Origin: Nonomuraea sp. NEAU-A123
GTDB lineage: Bacteria; Actinomycetota; Actinomycetes; Streptosporangiales; Streptosporangiaceae
DNA: 64,000 bases
Assembly (NCBI RefSeq): GCF_018603905.1
Contig: NZ_JAHFZZ010000024.1
Location: forward strand, 1-64,000
Direction: 5' to 3'
The translations under genes were made by a program, and so were the position numbers. Each line of letters begins with the position of its first letter. Within the stretch, counting starts at the first letter, position 1. Below, piece after piece: positions 58,007 to 64,000 of the stretch. The notes below the pieces were generated by a model. That model was not told the origin of the DNA. It searched no databases and saw nothing but the letters and a program-made list of their open reading frames with translations.

Positions 58007-60631
58007 TCACAGAAGGGACCTTTCCTGAAGGGAACCTGAAAGCCCGGCTGCACCGTTGGATCTGATGGCGAGGGTGCTGAGGTGCACCCGGACTTGGTCG
58101 GCCTCGGGCAGGCCGAGATCGGTCCAGAGGACCAGGGCGTGCTGGTAGTGCTCGCGCGCGAGGTCGAGGTTGCCGAGAGCGCGGTGGGCGTGGCCGAGAC
58201 CGGTGAGGGCGCGAGCCTGCTGGTCGCGGCCTCCGACCTCGGCGGCGATGGTGTGGGCGTCGGTGTGGTGGGCGAGGGCGTCGGCGGTGCGGCCGGCAGC
58301 GTGGGCGGCCTCGCCGAGGCCATTGAGTGACCACGGTTCACACCCCTGGAAGCCGGTCTCACGGATGCTGGTCAGGGCCTGTCGGTGGTATTCGGCGGCC
58401 TGGATGGGCTGGCCAAGGCAGGTATGCAGGACGCCGATAGCGTCCAGCGCGGCCCATTCTCCGGTGCGGTTGCCCAGTTGCCGGTACAGAGTCAGGGCCT
58501 GTTCCAAGCAGTCGCCAGCCGACCCGTATCGGCCCGACCGGACCTCGATCTCACCGAAGGACATCAGCGCGTAAGCTTCACCGTCCCGGTCGCCTGCCTG
58601 CCGGTGCAGGGGTAGGGCCTGCTCGTAGTAGCCAATGGCCTGCCGGTGACGGCCCAGCACCGCCTCGACGTTACCGAGACCAGTCAGCACGCGGGCTTCG
58701 CCGTTGCAGTCGCCGGCCTGCCGGTACAGGGGCAGAGCCTGTGTGAAATGGTCGGCAGCCGCCTGGAAACGGCACTCGCCGTGCGCAATGATGCCGAGGT
58801 CGTTCAGCGTGCGAGCCTGGCCATCCGGATCGCCGGCCTGCTGGAACAGAGCCAGGGCCTGCTGGAGATGCTCGGTAGCCAGCCCGTACCGGCCCAACCG
58901 CCAAAGAGCCACGCCGAGATCATTCAAGGCATGGGCGTGTTCGGTCGCGTCGCCGGTGTGGAGTACGGCACGGTGTGCGTGACCGTGCACGGTCACGGCG
59001 TCGGTGTAATGACCGCCGGAGAGGTAGCGGTGCAAGGTGCGGGAAAGCCGGATGGTGTGGGTGGGCCATCCGTTGACAGCGGTGTGCGCGACGATGGCAA
59101 CCAAGGTGGGTCGTTCGGCGTCCAGCCAGTCGACGGCGATGTCCGGGTGGTTCAGGTTCGGGGTGGGAGTGCCGGTCAGGGGGATACGAGGCCGAAGGTA
59201 AGCCTCGGCGGGGTACAAGGTGTTCATGGCAGTCGATGCGGTGGCCAGGTAGTAGTCGAACAGGCGGGTCAGGGCGGCGCGGCGCTCGGGTGGTCGGTCT
59301 TCGTCGTGGCTTCGGGTGGTGGCGTAGGCGCGGACCAGGTCGTGGAAGGTGTATCGGCCCGGTGCGGCCTGCTGCAGCAGGTGATCGCGGTGCAGGTAGT
59401 CCAGGCCCGCCTGAGCAGTGGCCAGGTCGGTGTTGGCCAGGGCGGCGGCGGCGTAGGCGTCGAAGTCTTGTCCGGGGTGCAGGGCGAGTAGGCGTAGCAG
59501 TCTTCGTTGGTCGGCGGGTAGGTGCTGGTAGGACAGGGTTAGGGCGAGTTCGATGCCGGTGTCCAGGCGCCGTTGGTGGTGGCGTTCGTCGAGCCGGTCG
59601 GCGTGGTCGGTCAACGTCCACCCGGGTGTGTTGCGGATGTGCCCGGTGATCAGGCTCAGGGCCAGGGGCAGGTAGCTGCAGCTCCGGGCGATCCGGGCCA
59701 CAGCCTGCGGGTCTGTGCCGAGGGGAACCTCGGGGACGGCCTGGGTGAGGAATGCCAGGGCTTCGTCGGGGGTGAACACGTCCACGGACAGGTGGGTCGC
59801 GGGATGCAGGTCGGGCAGGCTGCGGCGGCTGGTGACCAGGGTGAGACAGCCCGGGGTGTTCGGCAGCAGTAGGCGGACCTGTGCGGTGGCGGCGGCGTTG
59901 TCCAGCACTACCAGGGTCCGGGTGCCGGCGAGGCGGTCACGGTAGGCGGCAGCCCGCGCGGCCAGATCGTGGGGGATCTGCTGGCCGGGCATCCCGAGCA
60001 GCCGCAGGAACCCCTCCAGCACCGCGGCCGGGTCGGCTGGCGGCTGGGCTGGGTCGGGATCGAAGCCACGCAGGTTGACGAACAACACCCGCTCGAACGG
60101 CTCCCGCCGGTGGAGCAGATGACCGGCGTGCACGGCCAGTTGGGTCTTGCCGACCCCGGCCATCCCCTCGATCGCGGAGATCACTACCGAGTCGCCGGCC
60201 TGTGCGGCGTGCCGGAGTTGGTCCAGTTCAAGGGTGCGGCCGGTGAACCCGGCAAGATCCGGGGGCAAGCTGTCCTGAACCCGGACCTGGGACATCGCCT
60301 CGGCCTCCCCGCCCACGACGCGCAGCGCCTGACGCCACTGGCTCACGTACCCCGTGTCGCGATGCAGCGCCTGGACCACCGCGACCACCAAGTCGGAATC
60401 CAGGCGTTGTCGCCCGGGCCGGAAGCAATACGCGACGGTGGACTTACACACCAGCTCACCGGCCGGCCGGCCCGCTGCCGCCCAGGCCGCATTGACCCGG
60501 TTTTTGATCGTCTCGTACGAGGGGTCACCGGCCCAGACCTTCAACCGGCGCAGCCGCTCGACCAGCTCGTCGAGGCTACCGGCCTGCGCCGGATCAGGCA
60601 GCACCGTCAATGCGTCTCCCGACGCAGTCAT
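58007..60631 (-). CDS. STAND (NB-ARC) ATPase with TPR repeats
   Basis: 874 aa from the ATG at 60629-60631. The N-terminal ~110 residues form a small helical DNA-binding-like module (SLDELVERLRRLKVWAGDPSYETIKNRVN ... CKSTVAYCFRPGRQRLDSDLVVAVVQALH) typical of actinobacterial XRE-like STAND proteins. The NB-ARC ATPase (~120-400) has Walker A GMAGVGKTQLA (Lys162) and Walker B RTLVVLDNAA. A winged-helix/linker region and about seven TPRs (~550-850, ALNDLGVALWRLGRY; ARTLNDLGIIAHGECRF; ARALTGLGHAHRALGN) follow. STAND proteins are signal-driven switches in regulation or phage defence. No effector domain is visible. Confidence 0.88.
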   Translation of the reverse strand: MTASGDALTVLPDPAQAGSLDELVERLRRLKVWAGDPSYETIKNRVNAAWAAAGRPAGELVCKSTVAYCFRPGRQRLDSDLVVAVVQALHRDTGYVSQWRQALRVVGGEAEAMSQVRVQDSLPPDLAGFTGRTLELDQLRHAAQAGDSVVISAIEGMAGVGKTQLAVHAGHLLHRREPFERVLFVNLRGFDPDPAQPPADPAAVLEGFLRLLGMPGQQIPHDLAARAAAYRDRLAGTRTLVVLDNAAATAQVRLLLPNTPGCLTLVTSRRSLPDLHPATHLSVDVFTPDEALAFLTQAVPEVPLGTDPQAVARIARSCSYLPLALSLITGHIRNTPGWTLTDHADRLDERHHQRRLDTGIELALTLSYQHLPADQRRLLRLLALHPGQDFDAYAAAALANTDLATAQAGLDYLHRDHLLQQAAPGRYTFHDLVRAYATTRSHDEDRPPERRAALTRLFDYYLATASTAMNTLYPAEAYLRPRIPLTGTPTPNLNHPDIAVDWLDAERPTLVAIVAHTAVNGWPTHTIRLSRTLHRYLSGGHYTDAVTVHGHAHRAVLHTGDATEHAHALNDLGVALWRLGRYGLATEHLQQALALFQQAGDPDGQARTLNDLGIIAHGECRFQAAADHFTQALPLYRQAGDCNGEARVLTGLGNVEAVLGRHRQAIGYYEQALPLHRQAGDRDGEAYALMSFGEIEVRSGRYGSAGDCLEQALTLYRQLGNRTGEWAALDAIGVLHTCLGQPIQAAEYHRQALTSIRETGFQGCEPWSLNGLGEAAHAAGRTADALAHHTDAHTIAAEVGGRDQQARALTGLGHAHRALGNLDLAREHYQHALVLWTDLGLPEADQVRVHLSTLAIRSNGAAGLSGSLQERSLL

Positions 60632-60887
60632 TGGATCCCCTGACAGCGGCATCGCCTACCTCGTGAATCGGGTCGATGTCTCGATGTTTCGGAGGCTAGC
60701 AGCCTCACTACCCGACCGTGGTCGCTCACCAGACAGTCCACGCCATCTGTTCCATAACGGACCCACCGGCACCGTCACTGACCCGGCGTCCGAATTCGTC
60801 CGAACCTCACCAGGACCGGGGATCGACGCCCAACACTCGATGACGACTCCACAAGTCGTTCGGGCACTGCCCGGGATTGGGGACACG

Positions 60888-61352
60888 GTGAACGGACTGA
60901 AGATCATCGGTGTGGCGGCCACGCTGGCCGTCATGCTGCTGGGGGCACAGCCGGCGGCTGCCGCACCGGCCCAGGGCGCGGCACCAGCTCAGGCGGTGAC
61001 AACCAACACGCCGAAGGCCGAGGGCCGCGGCGTAGCACCTGCAATCACTCAGGTGTCCTGCACGGTGACGAACCGCTGGACATGTGTGACTCCGCCGCTC
61101 AACACGTTCAGTTCCACGATCTTCCATTACTCCACGACGGGCATACCCAACCTGGCGCCAGCGGGACAGCCCTCTTCGTTTGTCCTCGTCAAGGATATTG
61201 CGGTCGCCGGGTGGCCGGAGGTTAACCGTCAGTACCGCTACGGCGGCGCTGAACACGACCACTGGGCGGGCCAGGTGTACTCGACATACCAGGCCGAACT
61301 CCACTGCCCGTACACGTGCCAGGGAGCTGTGCTGTATTTCGCGAACGGCTGA
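60888..61352 (+). CDS. Secreted four-cysteine protein (paralogue A)
   Basis: 154 aa from the GTG at 60888; an in-frame ATG at 60840 is less likely. A signal peptide (NGLKIIGVAATLAVMLLGAQ, cleavage after AAAA) and an Ala/Pro/Thr-rich spacer precede a ~95-residue domain. That domain has four cysteines: VSCTVTNRWTCVTPPL ... HCPYTCQGAVLYFANG. I do not recognise the family. A paralogue with the same Cys pattern lies 1.2 kb away (62119), and their last 25 codons are identical in DNA. Likely an extracellular, disulfide-bonded protein. A hairpin follows. Confidence 0.72.
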   Translation: MNGLKIIGVAATLAVMLLGAQPAAAAPAQGAAPAQAVTTNTPKAEGRGVAPAITQVSCTVTNRWTCVTPPLNTFSSTIFHYSTTGIPNLAPAGQPSSFVLVKDIAVAGWPEVNRQYRYGGAEHDHWAGQVYSTYQAELHCPYTCQGAVLYFANG

Positions 61353-61360
61353 CATTCATC
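61274..61360 (+). repeat. 87-bp exact direct repeat, copy 1
   Basis: Starts GGTGTACTCGAC and ends GACATTCATC. It covers the last ~25 codons and stop of secreted paralogue A plus 8 bases past it. It is identical to 62397-62483, whereas the rest of the two genes differs greatly. Confidence 0.95.
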
Positions 61361-61377
61361 GACAACGCGATGAGATC

Positions 61378-61409
61378 GCCGTCCGGGCCGCTGAGGCGGC
61401 CCGGACAGC
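61378..61409. terminator. Hairpin after secreted paralogue A
   Basis: 14-nt arms (61378-61391 and 61396-61409) pair with one mismatch around a TGAG loop, 25 bases after the stop. It is the same design as the hairpin after paralogue B, so the duplication included the terminator. Confidence 0.75.
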
Positions 61410-61559
61410 GAGGGGGTCTGCGGGCGGGTAACGACGGGGCGAGCGTGTCGCTGTCGACCAGCCACGACCTCATCGGGCGTCCCGGCCGCTACCGGCACCG
61501 GGTCACCCGGGCGTGGACATCACGACAACACTGGGCACCGAGCGGCGTGCCCGGGTGGG

Positions 61560-62038
61560 TCACAGTGGTTCGTGGTCGTCCTCATCGTCTGCGTCGCCGC
61601 CGTCGAGAAGCCGCAGGGCTTCGCGGAGCCAGCCGAGTTCGTCGGGGTGGGTCACCACGGTCCTCCAGCGTTGGGTGGCGGTGCCGTCATCGAGGTCGTC
61701 GGCGCCTTCGTAGTCGCCGGTGGCCGGACCGCGATCCAGAGATCCTCGTCGAGGAGTTCGGCTGCCGCGCGGAGGCGGGCCACGGTCGGGTCCTGGGTGA
61801 GGCTGTGGTCGTCGCCGAGGTCGGCCATGTCGATGCCGTGCTCGGCGAGCAGGCCGGCGGTGCACACCACGGCCAGCTGCGGCCGTTGCAGCGCAGGCGG
61901 GCGCAGGTCCTCGGCGGCGCCGGGGTGCTGCTCGTAGGCGGCCTGCGGGTGCAGCCCGAGAGGCATAGGGAGGGTTTCGTTGAATCCGCCCCAGAGGATG
62001 GGCTGGGTCGTCGTCGAACTATGGAGACCGAACAACAA
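61560..62038 (-). pseudogene. Frameshifted hypothetical gene between the two secreted paralogues
   Basis: Upper frame: MPLGLHPQAAYEQHPGAAEDL ... QLAVVCTAGLLAEHGIDMADLGDD ... LLDEDLWIAV, then it degenerates. The next frame gives PATGDYEGADDLDDGTATQRWRTVVTHPDELGWLREALRLLDGGD to the stop at 61560. The shift lies near 61725-61735. The start is unclear (61966 or 62038). No family name; the acidic, Leu-rich C-terminus looks like a real protein end. Confidence 0.55.
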
Positions 62039-62118
62039 GCAGCGGCAGACAGGGAGCCGAGCAGAACCGCGTCGGTGACGAGTCGGGAGCGAGCAGCCAA
62101 CCTATCAAGGAGGAGTAT

Positions 62119-62475
62119 ATGAGAGCGAGAATGGTGTTCGCCGCATTGGCGACCATGGTCGCAACAGCGTTGTCGCTGGCCACGCCAGCGCCGGCGCTCG
62201 CGATCGAGCAGGTGTTCTGCAGGGTCCCGGAATGGAGCTGTGCGACTCCACCGCTCAGCACCGCCATCTTCCACATCTCGACTACTGGGGTGACCGGCCC
62301 TTCGCTTGTCGTCGTCCGCGACCTTGCGCTCCCTGGCCAGCCTGAGGTCAGTCGCGGTCACCGCGCGAGCGGTAATCACGACATTCGGGGGAGCCGGGTG
62401 TACTCGACATACCAGGCCGAACTCCACTGCCCGTACACGTGCCAGGGAGCTGTGCTGTATTTCGCGAACGGCTGA
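62119..62475 (+). CDS. Secreted four-cysteine protein (paralogue B)
   Basis: 118 aa with an ideal AAGGAGG 5 nt before its ATG. The signal peptide is RARMVFAALATMVATALSLA, cleaved after ALA. The mature ~90 residues repeat the paralogue A pattern: FCRVPEWSCATPPL ... HCPYTCQGAVLYFANG, four Cys and a central STTG.....LVVV(R/K)D block. It lacks the Ala/Pro spacer of A. Family unknown. Upstream 62039-62118 should hold its promoter. Confidence 0.75.
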   Translation: MRARMVFAALATMVATALSLATPAPALAIEQVFCRVPEWSCATPPLSTAIFHISTTGVTGPSLVVVRDLALPGQPEVSRGHRASGNHDIRGSRVYSTYQAELHCPYTCQGAVLYFANG

Positions 62476-62483
62476 CATTCATC
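62397..62483 (+). repeat. 87-bp exact direct repeat, copy 2
   Basis: Identical to 61274-61360. It spans the 3' end of secreted paralogue B and the first bases after its stop. Confidence 0.95.
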
Positions 62484-62500
62484 CGCTGGGGGAGGAGAGC

Positions 62501-62532
62501 GCCGTCCAGGCCGCGTCAGCGGCCTGGACGGC
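62501..62532. terminator. Perfect 14-bp hairpin after secreted paralogue B
   Basis: Arms 62501-62514 and 62519-62532 are exactly complementary around a GTCA loop, 25 bases after the stop, followed by a CCCTTTGGGG stretch. It also lies at the end of the converging Tn554-like genes, so it may serve both. Confidence 0.85.
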
Positions 62533-62572
62533 GGTCCCTTTGGGGATTATTGATCGGCAATCTCTGGGTTGC

Positions 62573-62989
62573 TTACGGCGCGGTGCCGGAGGACGGTTGA
62601 GCCACTTGAAGGCGGCGCAGTTCGGCGTAGGCGTGTTCGAGTTGCTGACGTTGTTGGTTGTTCTGCTCGGCTAGAGCGTTGACTCGCTGCTGGAGGCGTT
62701 CGTTCCGCGCTTGCGCAGCGGTGAGGCGGACTTGCAGTGACCGCTCGCTGGCCGGGACTGATCGTCGTGTCGGAGCTTGTCCGTTGAGCTGACGCAGGCC
62801 CGCGATGAGGTCAGGTTGGGTGTAGAGCCACGACCGGGATACGCCGGCGTTGATGGCCAGTTGGGAGACGCTGATCGACTGACCGGAGCCGCGCAATGCC
62901 AGCAGCGCGTTCTCGGCTCGACAACGGGCCTCCGCACTACGTCGCGCTGCAGCGGCAGCAAGGTGGTGTGAGTTGTCAGCTGGCGTCAT
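62573..62989 (-). CDS. Tn554 TnpC-like protein (DUF6262)
   Basis: 138 aa. The N-terminal half has RRSAEARCRAENALLALRGSGQSISVSQLAINAGVSRSWLYTQPDLIAGLRQL, the helix-turn-helix of DUF6262/TnpC accessory proteins. The C-terminal half is a coiled coil (RLTAAQARNERLQQRVNALAEQNNQQRQQLEHAYAELRRL). TnpC directs orientation and activity of the Tn554-type integrases TnpA/TnpB. It overlaps the 3' end of the integrase gene by 14 nt, as in such elements. Confidence 0.82.
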   Translation of the reverse strand: MTPADNSHHLAAAAARRSAEARCRAENALLALRGSGQSISVSQLAINAGVSRSWLYTQPDLIAGLRQLNGQAPTRRSVPASERSLQVRLTAAQARNERLQQRVNALAEQNNQQRQQLEHAYAELRRLQVAQPSSGTAP

Positions 62990-63999
62990 CGAGTTGGGCT
63001 ACCTTTCCACCGAACACGACCTCGCCGTCGTCGCAGCTTTCGCAGGTTGTGATGATCTTGTCTAGGTTGTCGAGGATCGTGGTGTTCTTCTCGACGATGC
63101 GGTCGTGCCCGGCCGCTCGCGCGGACTCGATGATCGTGAGTGTCCGACCGCGCTGGTCGCGGTGTTGCGGCAGGAACTCCGGGGTGGTCAGGAACATGGG
63201 GCAGGTTAGGCAGGGGTTGGCGTGTTCGCAGTCGCGGATTAGGGGAAGCCCGCAGTAGCCGTTGGGCAGGGTCTGCTTGGCTCGGCCGAGACTGACGCGG
63301 GTCCAGGCCGCGTTACTGAGTGGATCGCCTTCGGTGAGCTGGACGATCTCGCCTTGCGCGTTGACGGTGACGGCGCGTTCCCAGTGCTCCCGGACTGTCC
63401 TGGCGTGCAGTCGGGCATAGACGGCGGTCATGGCCGGGGACATGTGGCAGTTCTTGGACGACGTGTTGCGGCACGTTGGCGTTGATCAGCCGTGTGCCGA
63501 GGGTGTGCCGGAACTGGTGGGGTGTCACGTGGACCCGGTTGCCGTGCTCGTCGACCAGCTCGATGTCGGCCAGCCACGTGGTGAGGTGACCGACCCAGGT
63601 TTTCCGGGGCATTGGCTTGTCGCCGCGGGGGTTGTCGCTCTCGGCGGGAAACAGCAGCGAGCACCCACCGGGGAACCTGGTGCGGACGCGGTCCTGCTGC
63701 TCGCTGATCAGGCTGACGAGCTTGTCGGTGATCGGGAAGAACGCCGCGCGTTGCCCGACCTTGTGGTTGATCCAGGCGAGATACGGAGCCCTCGAGTTGT
63801 CTCGGACCACGCAGTCAAACGGCAGCCAGGCCGCGTCCTTGGACCGCAGCCCGCAGGCCATGACGATGCGCAGCAGGAGTTCGCCGTGCCGGTTGGGAAA
63901 CTTGGCGAGGTTCGTGTCGTCCTCGCACTGGCGCATGACCACCTCGCTGAGGAACCGGGGCCGCGAGGGCAAGGCTTTCGGCCCATCCCCGGGGATCAC
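62976..63999 (-). pseudogene. Tn554 TnpB-like tyrosine recombinase, frameshifted, 5' end outside window
   Basis: The frame from the right edge reads LRIVMACGLRSKDAAWLPFD (first catalytic Arg) and VTPHQFRHTLGTRLINANVPQHVVQEL (His-x-x-Arg), then goes out of frame at ~63450. The next frame picks up CHMSPAMTAVYARLHARTVREHWERA with the catalytic Tyr, a Cys-rich stretch (CGLPLIRDCEHANPCLTCPMF) and a stop at 62976. The expected L-G-H box between them is missing, consistent with a ~5-nt deletion. The 5' part continues beyond the window, so intactness there is unknown. Confidence 0.75.
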
Positions 64000-64000
64000 G

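Noticed and set aside
58007..60631. Internal similarity along the STAND gene as DNA repeats
   Set aside because: The periodicity corresponds to TPR units at protein level; DNA identity between units is too low for a true repeat array.

Overview
The window reads as chromosomal DNA from a high-GC Gram-positive actinomycete. Evidence: very high GC with strong third-position bias, frequent GTG/TTG starts, ATGA/GTGA start-stop overlaps, an XRE(DUF5753)/DUF397 gene pair, a YtrA-type GntR-ABC operon and a STAND-TPR protein. A Streptosporangiales-like genus (Nonomuraea or Streptosporangium type) is my guess from protein flavour only. No rRNA, complete tRNA or CRISPR array was seen.

Layout. 0-6.5 kb: a GNAT protein with an odd tail, a secreted subtilase with two P domains, a secreted YD-repeat protein ending in a prokaryotic phospholipase A2 domain, a small secreted protein, a WD40 remnant and a DUF4328 membrane protein. 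6.6-16.8 kb: phenylacetate catabolism, with a TetR regulator (PaaR-like), the minus-strand operon paaABCDE-thiolase-hydratase-dehydrogenase, and divergent paaZ-paaG. A PaaR-like palindrome lies between the two arms. 16.9-21.7 kb: M20 hydrolase, aldehyde dehydrogenase, GMC oxidoreductase and a GbsR/MarR regulator. 21.7-27.1 kb: an Lrp regulator divergent from E1alpha, E1beta and E2 of a 2-oxoacid dehydrogenase plus a HisC2/Pat-like aromatic aminotransferase. Aminotransferase, oxoacid dehydrogenase and paa genes together could take phenylalanine to phenylacetyl-CoA and on to central metabolism (inference; no paaK is in the window).

27.3-37.9 kb is an accessory patchwork: vapB with a frameshifted vapC, two decayed XRE/DUF5753 regulators around a DUF2306 gene, DUF397, an ankyrin protein, an acyltransferase-like protein, SUKH-like proteins, a transposase scrap, a histidine phosphatase, a broken methyltransferase, and a DprA-like/phosphoribosyltransferase pair.

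37.8-48.1 kb is a carbohydrate (probably uronate-oligosaccharide) cluster. A Tat-exported protein and two ABC permeases diverge from a translationally coupled operon encoding a solute-binding lipoprotein, Gfo/Idh/MocA dehydrogenase, heparinase II/III-like protein, two amidohydrolase-fold proteins (one without metal ligands) and a GGDEF-like regulator. Two of its gene junctions carry 36-bp tandem duplications that span the stop/start overlap.

48.4-64 kb: DUF4184 protein, a YtrA-GntR/ABC operon with a near-perfect operator palindrome, then a recombinase graveyard. This holds a TauE/tyrosine-recombinase chimera, serine-recombinase and integrase pseudogenes and a Tn554-like module running off the right edge. 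Among them are an intact FAD oxidoreductase with terminal Cys pairs, a STAND-TPR protein, and two paralogous secreted four-cysteine proteins sharing an 87-bp identical 3' end. About ten genes in the accessory parts carry single-step frameshifts or nonsense changes, while the catabolic operons look intact.
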